Source: Bondarzewia mesenterica
Lineage: Eukaryota; Basidiomycota; Agaricomycetes; Russulales; Bondarzewiaceae
Assembly (NCBI GenBank): GCA_004802705.1
Contig: SGPL01000523.1
Coordinates: 1-22,923, forward strand
DNA: 22,923 nucleotides
Direction of reading: 5' to 3'
The notes beneath the pieces were generated by a model. The model saw nothing but the letters and a program-made list of their open reading frames with translations, did not search any database and was not told the DNA's origin. This document shows positions 11,801 through 22,000 of this stretch, piece after piece. Every line of letters starts with the position of its first letter. Within the stretch, counting starts at the first letter, position 1. Both the position numbers and the translations under genes were made by a program.

Positions 11801-12289
11801 GTTGAGGAAACAGTTGGAAGGAAGTGAAGGTGGGGAGGGCGAAGGCGGGGAGGGAGGGAAGAGGAAGGCGCGAGGGAGGTTGATTGTGGAGTTTTCGATT
11901 GAGAATGTGCAGGTTGTGCAACGCCGGGCTGGGGGCATGCGGGAGAAGAAAAAAATTGGCGGTACGTGTCTTACCATTCATTTCTCTTCTTGTCATCTCA
12001 CTTTTGGATCGTGCGGTGGATTCAGGATGGTAAGAAACCTGCGGAACGCGTGGGGGATGCGCACGCTCTGTCGCAACCGCGAACAAAGGCGGAGCCGGAC
12101 GAGGATGCGCGCGCGAAGAAGAAACGAAGGATATCGTCCGACGGCGGATCGGCTCCAACTGAAGTTCATGCGAAGGCCAAGAAAACAAAAAAGGCGGATG
12201 TACATGGGGCGGGTGAGGCAGGGCCGCGCGTGGGGTCGTTGATTGGGAGGAAGCGGAGGGAACGGAAGGAGAAGAAGGGTGCTCGATGA
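8869..12289 (+). CDS. NOP4: Nop4/RBM28-type nucleolar RNA-binding protein with several RRMs (gapped)
   Basis: Exons 8869-8927, 8980-9229, 9294-9537, 9640-10591, 10659-10824 and 10902-11103 join in phase. The sequence is then lost in a run of N, resumes by about 11770 and ends with 12026-12289. RRM1 starts STLFVSNLPYTVTSVDL with RNP1 KGVGYVSF. A divergent RRM2 starts TVIVSGLPSSI. RRM3 starts RLIVRNLPFDISEQDL and contains RGFAFVWM. A long acidic linker (EDGSEGE, GSEDEDLADE) precedes a further RRM, TTLFVRNVPFIATEDEL with RGTGFACFW. The segment after the gap, RLIVEFSIENVQVVQRR, is the characteristic last RRM end, followed by a Lys-rich tail ending LIGRKRRERKEKKGAR. By homology it is a nucleolar protein for 27S pre-rRNA processing and 60S subunit assembly. 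The last visible intron (about 11962-12025) joins out of phase, probably an indel in the A7 run at 11949-11955. Confidence 0.88.
11115..11780. other. assembly gap and low-quality bases
   Basis: Bases 11152-11713 are entirely N and the flanks are a mixture of N and called bases. The gap removes the middle of the last NOP4 RRM and at least one splice site. Isolated Ns from 9570 to 11130 mark the whole gene as poorly covered. Confidence 0.97.
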
Positions 12290-12750
12290 TACTGTGATGC
12301 AATTTCGTCTTTGTTCTGTTCGTTCCTCCTTTTTTCACGGAGTCCGATATCCAAGTTGTTCATTTGGGTTCGAACGTGCAACTCTTCTAAGAGCATCTAT
12401 GATCGGTGCTTCAGTCTGAATGGCTACTGGAGGATGTCGAGGTGAGGGCTTCAATTTTCCGGCTTCGCTTCACCTCCAAGCTTCAGCTTGAGCGTTTGAA
12501 AGCTCTATGGCCAGGATTTCATTTTTGGTCACCAATGGCTTCAATGAGCTTCAAGGATTTGTAGTCCGCACATCTAGTATGCAAGTACGTAAGCGTAGTC
12601 TTATATTTGCTCGACAAAGTTATCGCTCTGACCAGCCCACCGTCCCCCTTTTCTTAAGTTACCAGCACTTTCTCTCCAAAGTTTTCTTAGTCATACTGGT
12701 AGTGTTCTCTCGCCAATCCATTACTACTTCCTCTCTCTTTCGACGTGATC
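12290..12750. other. intergenic region, nothing recognised
   Basis: These 460 bases lie between two plus-strand genes. They hold short imperfect repeats of CTTCA/GCTTCA around 12410-12545 and a pyrimidine-rich stretch (12640-12745, ending CTCTCTCTTTC) just before the next ATG, typical of a fungal promoter and 5' UTR. No open frame here is convincing. Confidence 0.5.
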
Positions 12751-13698
12751 ATGTCCCGCATTGAACAAGACCCCAATCTCGATGTATGCCCCGATTTCAC
12801 CTCGGCGCGCTACCTCGCCCTCCGTGATCAGTTCATAGCCGCGAGCACCCATAAAACTGTCGCCGTGCTGCTTGCAGAGTCTTGGACTCAAGAAAACAAT
12901 GGCAGAAAAGAAGTGTTTGCTCAGCAGAAAAGGCAGAGGTTCGGCGATATCGACCTCAGTAAGTCCGTACCCGACTACCTCCCCCCTCGCCCGTCTTCCT
13001 TCGCCATCGAGAAGCTCGATAAAGGGGAGTACGTGGAGTTGTATTATTTCACCAAGGAGGGTATCGAGGAGGCCAATGACAGGGGCATGGGCATGGACGT
13101 TAAGAAAGACGACGAACTTACCTGGGAACAATTCGAGCGTGCCAGGTGGAATTTTTGTGAGTGTGTCACTAACGCGGGGTGGCCGGAGGCGCACGTCAAA
13201 GCACTCAGCGGATTTTTCATGGCCCTCACCTCACACGCACATTGCGTGGAGCCGCCTTACGGTCCTCGTGCCCTGCTCCTGTATCAGGCTAGAGTCCGTC
13301 GTGCTTGGCACGATGAGCTCGCTCGCGGGCGAGGCTTTAATATCGCATTGATTAATGCGAAGTTGATGGGAGAGATGTTCAGAGAGGTGATTTCGGAGGT
13401 TCAAGCCGAGGCTTTGAGACAGGTTAGTACATATGTTTCCCCTTCTGCCTCGTATCATCCGCCTCCCTTGTCGCTCACTCGACCCGCCCGCCACATGCAC
13501 CCCTCGTAGCTCGAGGATGATGTCAACTATTCCCGCGATTCACCCCACCCCCATGCTGGATCTTATAACAGACAACCATCGCGCTCGCGTTCCCCCATAG
13601 GCTCCTCATATGACCATCTGCGGGACCAATCTCCAGTCCCACCGGGACCCTCGAGGAAGAGGAAGCGCTCCCGCAGACGTCCTCGTTATGGCTATTAG
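12751..13698 (+). CDS. unknown protein with a basic Ser/Arg-rich tail
   Basis: Two exons, 12751-13422 and 13510-13698, with an 87-base GT-AG intron, give 286 residues starting MSRIEQDPNLDVCPDF. The start follows a pyrimidine-rich leader; an in-frame GTG six bases upstream is not needed. Residues 1-224 are a soluble, charged region with several Trp and aromatic positions (LTWEQFERARWNFCECV, AGWPEAHVKALSGFFMAL) and look like a helical domain. Exon 2 is quite different: disordered, with RQPSRSRSPIGSSY and the basic end SRKRKRSRRRPRYGY, a likely nuclear localisation signal or nucleic-acid-binding tail. I do not recognise the family. Without splicing, the protein would end at the TAG formed at the intron acceptor, so intron retention would cleanly remove the basic tail. 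Confidence 0.7.
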
Positions 13699-14643
13699 TG
13701 CCTTTCCTGTTGGGATCGCTCTCGCAGACCTCTGAGTCTGCACACAAGTCTGTTGCTGTCGCGCACCACTGCATATGCATATTGTCATCACTCCCGCTAT
13801 CGTTATTCGCTCACCCTTTCTTGGACTCGCAGTATCCTCCGAATTTGACGACCTGGAAGGTACGACAGACAGTACATGCATACACAAGAGTACAAACCTT
13901 CTCCACTAGTCTACGTGTAAATATTTACTAAAATATGATTTCGCCATGCGCCTGTAAAGTGTAGGACTGTGTCGTTACATACAGTGAACGTTGAGCAAAC
14001 CGACTGCGATTTTCAAAGATCCGATGTGCCGGGCGTGTGATGACGCTCACTTTTACGGAAACAACATTAGGTACCAGGCCCTGATTAATGATTCCTTGAG
14101 AACCCACCCCCAACTCTCATAGTCTCATACCCACCTAGCAGTTAACGAAGACCGAATGCACATCGTCGAGTCACCGTTCTTCGTTGCTACTTTCTAGCAG
14201 TCTGCCCACATAATCATGATATTCACCCAGACTCACCCTTAGTGCAACGTTCGCGCCCAACCATCCAGGAACAGGCATCACGTATGTATGTTGACGAGGA
14301 CTCGGAGATGTTTTGATGTCCTCGATTGTCCCTGTAATACGACGGGCCCCGGGCCTTGCACACAGAACCGCACGGATCTGCAATCAGAATTCCCAAGATT
14401 GCGCGATGAACGTTAGCTTCGTCCGAATGGACCAGTGGCTCCAGTGAAAGCAGATATCAAGCTCGCTTGGATTCGCTAGTCTTTCTTGAGTTATGTACCG
14501 CGGGCGGCGGGCCCTAGTTATTCATCTGACAAATAAGCTCTTGAGGGCCAAGGCAAAACCGAAGCTGCAGTCACCACCTTCATTTTTCAACCCTCTCTCA
14601 CCTCCCCCCCAAATCTCCTTCCAATTGTCGGTCAGCTCTCAGC
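13699..14643. other. intergenic region with weak minus-strand coding-like stretches
   Basis: No gene is supported across these 945 bases. On the minus strand, an acceptor-like GATTGCAG at about 14385-14392 precedes an open stretch 14384-14171 (…RITGTIEDIKTSPSPRQH…MPVPGWLGANVALR) that contains a GTGAGT donor. Further upstream, near 14430-14465, a short frame reads SAFTGATGPFGRS, resembling a Rossmann nucleotide-binding motif. These cannot be joined into one frame from an ATG, so they are at most a relic. The last 80 bases are pyrimidine-rich, as expected for the aldehyde dehydrogenase promoter. Confidence 0.35.
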
Positions 14644-16660
14644 ATGGCTTCCCAACTCAAGTACACTCCCCTCGAGGAAATTGTCAAGGTAAGACGATCT
14701 CTCTATGTGATGTGATGTGGGCATCTAGGACCTGTGTCTCACTTTGCCTCGCTTTTTGGGTTCACAGATACATGAAAAAGTCAAGGCGACCTTCGCTTCG
14801 GGCGTCACTCGTCCTATAGCCTGGCGTCGCCAGCAACTCTACCAGCTCGGAAAGTTGTTGCAAGAGAACGAAGCGCGTCTCGTCGAGGCGATCAACATCG
14901 ATGTCGGGAAGCCCAAGTTGGAGGCGACCGTCGGCGACTTGGGTGTTGTCGTCTATGCTGTCGTTCGAGCGCTCGAGAACATAGAGAAATGGGTCGCCCC
15001 TGAGAAGGTCGACGTCGACACTTGCCGGAATGGCGTCGTGGTTGGGATACGACGGTGTACAAGACGCCCAAGGGCACCGCGTTGATCATCTCGTTCGTCA
15101 CGTTTTCACTTTTATAAAAATTCATAATAATACGTACTAAGGATCATCTCAATGTTACTGTATACACAGGCCATGGAATTATCCATACATCCTCTCGCTC
15201 GGTCCACTCGTAGGCGCTATCGCTGCAGGATGTACTGCCGTCGTCAAACCTTCAGAGCTCTGTCCCACCGTCTCTCAAGCCTTTGCCGAACTCTTCCCTA
15301 AATACCTCGATACGAACGCGTTCGTCATCGTCAACGGTGCCATCGAAGAGACCACAAATCTCCTCGAGCTTCGGTGGGAGCATATTCTTTATACTGGGAG
15401 CAATCGCGTGGGACGGATCGTGGCGGCGGCGGCGGCTAAGCATGTTACCCCGGTCACTCTGGAGTTGGGAGGGAAATGCCCTGTGGTCATTGCGCCGGAC
15501 GCGAACATCGAGCTGGCTGCGAGACGGATTTTGCATGGGAAGCAGTCGAACCTCGGACAGGTGCGTGAAAAATAGTCATGATAATGGTGATATGCCACCG
15601 GCGGCGCTCCTTGCGGACTGACGTGACGCGATAGATCTGCGTTTCTCCCGATTACGTACTTGTGCCCCGAGATAAGCAGGCTGCGATTGCGGAGGCGTTC
15701 GAGAAGGTGCATGGCGAGTTTTTCCCGCAGGGGACACTCAAGTCTCCGGATATCGGCCATATCATCAGTCCCGCTCATCGGCAGCGTTTGGAGACGCTCG
15801 TGGGTACCACCCGTGGTGAGGTCCTCTTGGGTGGGGGTGTCGCTGGAGAGAGGAAGATGGAGGTCACTATTGTGAAGGATGTGCAGATCGATGATGTCTT
15901 GATGTCGGAGTATGTTTTTTTTTTAATCTTTTTTTCTGTTCGCATTGGCTGTGTATAAAGGGTGAGTTGAGCACATGTCTGATTTTTCAATACTCCAGTG
16001 AAGTGTACGGGCCCATCCTCGCCCTCGTTCCTGTTGATGATATCGACCATGCTATTCGCATCATCGCCGAGCGACCCTCGCCTCTCGTCATTTACATCTT
16101 TACCGAGGACGAGACGATCAGAGATAAATGTGCGTCCCAAGTCTCCGCATGCTCTGGACCGTAGTTCTTCTTACCGCGCGAGGTCCTCACCAACCTTTTC
16201 CTTCTATTTTTTCACTTTCAGTCTTGAATAGGACGGCGAGTGGGACGATCGTGCTGAACGACACTGTTCAGCAATTGGCCGTGCACGAGATTCCGTTCGG
16301 TGGGCACGGTGAATCCGGTTGTGAGTGCTACACTATATACTATGAACGTCCAGATCGATGAGAGTACTCACGGTAACCTTTTCTTTTTGCTCGCGAGGTG
16401 TGTAGATGGAGCGTGGTTTGGCAAGACGTCGTTTGACACGTTCACGCAACTGCGTGGTTACATCCACGTTCCCCTGGCGTGAGTTCGATTCTTTACACTC
16501 GCAATTTCGAATTCTATGGCGTGTAGGGCTTTGCTAAGGTTTCTATTTTTTTTTGCGCAGTGCGGACCCCTCGATGAAGTTTCGATATCCGCCTTATTCG
16601 GACGAGGCTGTCGATGGTCTAGCGAGCTTCGGCATGCGTCTTCCCCTTCCCAAGCCCTGA
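14644..16660 (+). CDS. aldehyde dehydrogenase, class-3-like, with one frame break
   Basis: Eight exons: 14644-14688, 14768-15092, 15170-15560, 15635-15909, 15999-16129, 16222-16320, 16406-16478 and 16561-16660, all GT-AG. If one base is missing in exon 2 the protein is about 479 residues, the normal length for this class. Recognisable motifs include YKTPKGTALIIS-PWNYP (cofactor-binding loop, about 125-129), LYTGSNRVGRIV, the general-base motif TLELGGK (Glu about 222), the catalytic GQ-ICVSPDYVL (Cys about 256), DEVYGPIL, and the C-terminal FGGHGESG-YGAWFGKTSFDTF. The Glu-to-Cys spacing of 34 is that of ALDH3-type enzymes. It oxidises aldehydes to acids with NAD(P)+. There is no hydrophobic C-terminal anchor or signal peptide, so it is probably cytosolic. 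The frame break near 15025-15035 is discussed separately. Confidence 0.88.
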
Positions 16661-17519
16661 TCGGCATTGACATCGGAGGTAATGTACGGGAGTCGTCATT
16701 TACCTCTCTGCCGTTCCTATCTCTCTGTCAGTTCGGGTTATACCACCACTTGTAAGTTAGTTTGTAATATGGGAAGCAATCGGGAGTTTGTGGATTCTTT
16801 CGTTTTCCTTGCTGAGCCTGAGCCCGTGTTTGTCACTGTCGACACTCCTACTGAGTTGACTCAGAGTTGTTACAGGAATTACCAACAGTGGTGTATGTAT
16901 CCGGGTTTTGGCACTGGTCAAATCTTCAGATTGAGGATTGCTAGGGCGCAGGAGGAGCGGGGTAAGTAGCAGGCGACGGGGCCCGTGTATATATGCGCTG
17001 TCAATGCTTCATCAACGGTCATCAATCATCGTCCGCACATGAACGTTCCTTCCTCTCCAGTGCTCCGCTGTGGAGAGGCAAATTGAATGTTCAAACGTTC
17101 AGGAGTCAGTTGAGACGCGACTGAAGCCCGTAAGTAGTCAGTACCGTATCCCTATGTTCATCTTACTTGGTCTGCCTGCGCTAATGACCATGGGATGGAA
17201 TGTTTCAGAATTTATTCTGAAAGGCGCAGGCTATCGAGCTGTCATTTAATCTGCATCTGCATCTGTATCATTTAATTCAGGATATTGCACATGGATCCAC
17301 CTGCTAGTGCACGTCCATGCATGTCTAGTATCAACGACGGCCATCGTGATGTATACTTGATGAGGCGGCTGACCATGATTCGTCTCCACTCCAGCTGCAA
17401 ACACTCTTTTTTTATGGGTATAGTAGCATTGCATCTCGTCCGGTGTTTTGTGGTTTTGAGTCTGAGCATGTCCATTATCGCGTTTGTATGTGGGATCGCA
17501 GGCTGGAGATTCATTCATC
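16661..17519. other. intergenic region, no supported gene
   Basis: These 860 bases hold the 3' flank of the aldehyde dehydrogenase gene. A 67-codon plus-strand frame at about 16769-16969 (MGSNREFVDSF…) has no motif and no splice partners. A hairpin with an 8-bp perfect stem lies at 17052-17078 (CCTCTCCA, 11-base loop, TGGAGAGG). A CATCTG/TGCATC repeat occurs at 17250-17262. Nothing else stands out. Confidence 0.45.
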
Positions 17520-18038
17520 ATGTTCAACGATATCAAAGCCATCCTCGTCGGCTACGCCCTCACCTCCGTGCTCGTGTGGTACCAGCGCCCGTGCGCCCGT
17601 CCCCGTCGTAGGGTGTGTTGTACCACCTCTTATTATTGAAAGCGTCGCCTCATGAAGAGCTGACTCTGTGTTGAACGTCTGCGCTCGCGCACCGATAGGG
17701 CTGACGACGTGTTCGTGAACAAACGCGAGGGCGTGGACAATGTCGTGAGCGGCGTCGTGGGAGAGGTCGGGATGAGACTCTGCGTGCTCCCTCGTCCGCG
17801 CGGTGGTGGTGCAGAGGGACCTGGCGACTTATCCGGGATCCTTTCTGGTGTCGCTGGGAGCTTGGGTGGTGCCAACGGTGACATAGGTGAATTATTAGGG
17901 ATCATTGCTGGTCTCGCCGGGAGCTTGAGTAGTGTCACCCCCATCGCAGGTGGATTATCCGGGATCCTTGATGGTATCACCGGGAGCGTGAGTGGTCTCA
18001 CCGGGAGCGCGAGTGGGATCGTCGAGAGCTTGAGTTGA
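17520..18038 (+). CDS. small hydrophobic protein with three 21-residue Gly/Ser-rich repeats
   Basis: The best model has exons 17520-17614 and 17699-18038, giving 144 residues. The N-terminus MFNDIKAILVGYALTSVLVW is a hydrophobic segment that could be a signal anchor. A short basic stretch (RPCARPRPRRR-like) follows, then a charged segment (ADDVFVNKREGVDNVV) and three tandem repeats with a GILxGxxGSL core, ending ESLS. The second exon is clearly repeat-built and open. The first exon and the donor are less sure: GTGTTG in phase is used, while a better-looking GTGTGT two bases upstream is out of phase. I do not recognise a family. The alternating Gly and aliphatic pattern suggests amphipathic helices or a membrane- or surface-active role, but that is inference. 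Confidence 0.45.
17829..18017 (+). repeat. three tandem 63-bp units in coding sequence
   Basis: The units are 17829-17891, 17892-17954 and 17955-18017. Each begins TTAT(C/T)(C/A)GGGATC and contains a (T/C)GGGAGC core. Each is exactly 21 codons, so copy number can change without frame loss. Units 1 and 3 share TTATCCGGGATCCTT. Units differ more in their last third, so the array is not recent. Confidence 0.8.
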
Positions 18039-18345
18039 TAATCTCGTCGGGGAGATTACAGGTTGAGGCGCGTCTCTCGAATTCAGTCTGGCAGAGTGTC
18101 AGAGATCTCCGATTTGAACGTAATCTTCGCGTTCGCGATCCTGCGTTTTGTATGTACAATACAGGGGTCGGAGTTCGGGCTTGGTTTCGAGTTTGATGCT
18201 GTTTGAACGTTGCAGTTTGAAGCCCTAATTCGAAGCTTGTTCCACATTGCTGTTTGCTGAGGGAGCTACGGTAGATCTCGATCAAGGCCCGAAAAGTCTT
18301 TGTGTGACATGAAAAGCATGACCCGTGACAGTTCGTGTTTTTGCC

Positions 18346-18838
18346 TCAGCCTTGCAAGTCATTGCACAATGCAGTCCCCTGCTCGACCTTCTCAAAGTCG
18401 ACCAACTTTTGCTCAAGCTCAGCGCCGCTCGGCAACTGCTCAGGAGGCGTGATGCGCTGCCCAGCCTTGCCGACGCACGTAAAATGCGGTGAGGCGAGCA
18501 GCTCGCGCAATAGGTTATTTCGCTCGCACCTGCTGTGCCTATGAGGCGTGCGGACCAGTGGCCTGATGCGCGGTGGGGGGCAATGTCGTCATAAATATGT
18601 TGAGTGACTAGGATCGTGATGACTCTCTTTCTTACCTGCCATTGAAGAGTTATTGGACGTGGGATAAAGTACAGAAAAGATAGGGGCTTTTGTCGGTGCA
18701 CAATGCAGACGCATGATGAAGCGCTGCAACCCGACTGACTTTGGCAACATTAATGAATGCACCCTCGGCATGCGTTGCTCCAAAGGTGGGGAAAGGTACG
18801 TCGAATGAGGATCCTGATGAGGTGCGCGAACGTGACAT
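18346..18838 (-). pseudogene. doubtful minus-strand two-exon gene or relic
   Basis: On the minus strand an ATG at 18838 opens MSRSRTSSGSSFDVPFPTFG and runs 62 codons to a TAA at about 18650. A strong donor (GGCAG|GTAAGA) follows at about 18630-18637. A candidate acceptor near 18534-18542 leads into a coding-like frame (RNNLLRELLASPHFTCVGKA … LVDFEKVEQGTALCNDLQG) ending at TGA 18348-18346. The in-frame TAA before the donor prevents a simple model, so this may be a degraded gene, need another micro-intron, or be chance. No family is recognised. The remaining DNA from 18039 to 19064 holds nothing else I can support, apart from a TATA-like GATATAAG at 18938-18945, about 120 bases before the next gene. 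Confidence 0.25.
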
Positions 18839-19064
18839 GGCTGCATTTTTGACGTTTGGTGTCCCATTTCAGATGCTTTTCAGCTTGAAAAGGTTATATT
18901 CCTAGTGCACGCTTAGTGAGGTCGTTCGCCTGCATCAGATATAAGAATGTTTTCATTTCGTTCGGGTGGACTCCCCAATGCGGATCGTGAGTGACCAACG
19001 CACGCACACTCTCCGAACGTCATCCCCCTCCCCCCCTTGTTCTCCTTCTTGTCCTCCAACCACC

Positions 19065-22000
19065 ATGTCCTTCCCCGTCCTCCGTGCCCTCCACGCCATC
19101 ATCGGCGACGCCCTCGACCACATCGAGCGAGTCTACCTCGACGCCGGCACAACACGCCCCCCTTCTCCCTCTCCCCCTCCATCCCCATCTCCCCCACCCT
19201 CTTCCGATGATCTTTCAGCATGCTCGCCCTCCCCCTTCTCACCATCCCGCAACACTCTCGTTCAGCCAGACTCTGCAGTTCCTCTCATCGATTTTCCCAA
19301 TCTTGATGCACCGTATGAACCAGATAGCCCCGCAGAGGCCCTCACCACCCACCCAGATGTTGTCAATGCCATCTCGCGCATTGTCGCCTCCGCTGGCCAG
19401 TTGGGCGTCACCGTTCGCTCGCCGTTCCTTACGCTCTGCGATGCTAGTATGGGGGTGAGTTCCCATCTGATTTCTCTTTTCTTTCCCTTCTATTTCCCAA
19501 TATGCATAAATTAAATTCTCGAGACAATAAAGGACTCACTTTTTCCACCTCTTTTTTTTTGGATCAACGTGTGCGTGAATCTGATGGCGTGTGCATGGTT
19601 TTTTGAATAGTATCACCTCCCGTCGTGCCTGCGCTTCTTCGAGGCGACACATATGCCCGAGCTCCTGCGCGAGGCGGGTCCATGCGGGATGCATGTCGTG
19701 GACATCGCAGCGCGGACGGGCGTTGATGGCATGAAGATCAGTGCGTCGCGTTTTTTCCCTGACAATGGATTCATGTTTCTGACGTAAAATAAAATAAAAT
19801 AAAATAAACGTGTAAACGTCGGTGCATATGTGCACAGGCCACGTCTTGCGATTGCTGGCGACGCACCACATCGTGCGCGAGCTCGCTTATGACGTGTTCG
19901 CGAATAATCGGGTATCTTCGTTTATGGATACTGGGAAGAGGTTCGACGACATCGTGGCTGGGTGCGTCCCGTACCGTCATTTCGACCGGTTTGGTTTTTA
20001 TGTACTGAATTTTCTTACCCGTTTTCTTCCACCATTTCTCTTATGTCCCCTTGCTCCGCCTTGTCTCCACCCGACGCGCCGTGCCCCCGGTAGCCACGAG
20101 AAGAAGTACGAAAATACGAACGGGACGGCGGCGTTCGTCGCGCTCAAGTGAGTGCGAATGTCTGCTTCTTGGCGGTTGTGTCTCCACGATGATTGACTGA
20201 CTGGCGGATGGGTAGCACGGACGAGCTGTTCAAGGCTTCGGCATACTTCACCGATGCCCTGCTCCTCCCGAACGACATTGACATCGACACTGTCACCGGC
20301 ACCGGCATCGGCACTGCTGCTGCGTCTGAGTCCGAGTCTCGATCCCATTCGCATTCACAGTCACAGTCGAAGTCGGACCCTTCTTCCCAGTCGCATTCGC
20401 ATTCGCAAACCCATCCAGAACCTCCCATCGTCACTCAGCCTCAATCTCAAACGCAGCTCTTATCGCCCTTTTCGGAGCAGCGGTCGAATCCGAATGCGGA
20501 TCTGACCGAGCTCCTGCCCTCGCCGTCATTCCGAGTCCGAGTCCTCTCCGCACCCACGAACACGCGCTCGCGCACGTCGAGCGGCCGCCCGTCTCCCTCG
20601 CTGTCTCCCCCCCACGAGGTTCATCAAAGTCCCTATTATTATCATAATCATCGCTCGTTGAACACGCCGGGCAGCACGCGGAGCCCCAACGCGAACGAAG
20701 TGTGTTTGAATGATTCGAGTAGCAGTCTTGGCGTGCCGACGGCGTCGAAGGGAGCAGTGGGGGTGAGGAAGGGGATACGCAGGTTGTTGCGCGTGCCGAC
20801 TTCGCCGAGGATTCTTTATCTCGGAGGAGGGTCGTCTGCGTCTTTGAATGGGAATGGGATCGTGGAACCGCAGCAGCCTCGGTCGACATCGTCGGGATCT
20901 ACTGCTTCGTTGAGGGCTGGATCCAATGCGTCTTCTCGTGTGGCGCACGGCTCGGGCGAGCCACGTGAGGTGCTAGGGTCGACTTCGCCGGGCGAGCTGC
21001 TGGCGTCGGGCTCGCCCCGCGCACGGCCGAACAATAGATCGCCACGGTTGCTGCGCTCTCCGCGCTCCATGGGCGCTCTGCTCTCAAAAGGAGGCGGATC
21101 GGCGTCGTTGTGGAAGTCGCGGTCTAAAGCGCGGCTTGTGGTGGAAGAGGAGGGGGAAGAGGAAGGGCGGGAGGAGAAGGAGTTCGCGGAGGAGGTCAGG
21201 ATAGGGAACGACGAGGGCGACGAGAGAAGGAGTCTGGAGAGGGAGAGAGAAAGTCAGGGCAAGGATCAGGAGGAGAGGGAGAGGAAGAGGAAGAGCCGGG
21301 CGAGTCTTCCACCGCACCCACTGACGGCGTTCAATCTCTCGCAGCGGACGGCGGCGCACTATTGGGCGTGGCTCGAGGCGCCTGGGAACGAGCGGCGGCT
21401 GGAGCGGTTCGGCAAGGCGATGTGTGGGAGTCGGGGTTGGGAGGACGACGACGAGGTCGGATGTGAGTTTTTTTTTTTATCACCTCGATCTCGAGAAATT
21501 TGTATTCGTTTCGGACTCTGACTTGGACATTCGACGATGGTGGCGACGATCGTGTCTTGGTGTGGTTCTCTCTGTCTTTTTTTGGGTGGGCATGCAGCGT
21601 ATCCGTTTGACGCGCTCAAGCCGGGCTCGCTCGTCGTGGACGTTGGAGGCGGGATCGGGTCGACGGCGATGCGCCTCGCGGAGGCGTACCCGGAGTTGAG
21701 GTTTGTGATTCAGGATCGGGAACCGGTGTGTGCGTTGGGGATCGAGGTGCGTTGCGCGTTTTTGTTTGTTCTTTTCTTTTGTACTTTTTACTCTATTGCT
21801 TCGTTTCGCTTCGTTTTTGCGCGCCTCCTTTTCCGCACTTCTGTTTCTCTGTGCGTGCGAGAGGATGTTGACTTGATATGTTAGGCGTGGAAAGCGCGGT
21901 GTCCGGAGCTGCTCGAGTCTGGCAGGGCGGCGTTTCAAGGTATGTTCCTTCTCGCTTCTTCGCTGTTTTGTCTTCTTCCCTCTTTATTCACGGTTTCTTT

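Noticed and set aside
10740..12338. Very long open frames on both strands across the N gap (about 490-500 codons)
   Set aside because: They are open only because N codons cannot be stops. The real frames on either side belong to NOP4 exons on the plus strand.
17285..17611. 108-codon plus-strand frame overlapping the start of the small repeat protein
   Set aside because: It does not lead into the repeat exon in phase and has no recognisable features; the ATG at 17520 gives a hydrophobic N-terminus and an in-phase junction.
20431..20948. Minus-strand frames of 140-152 codons inside the O-methyltransferase insertion
   Set aside because: Shadow frames of a GC-rich, stop-poor low-complexity exon, without motifs or splice structure.
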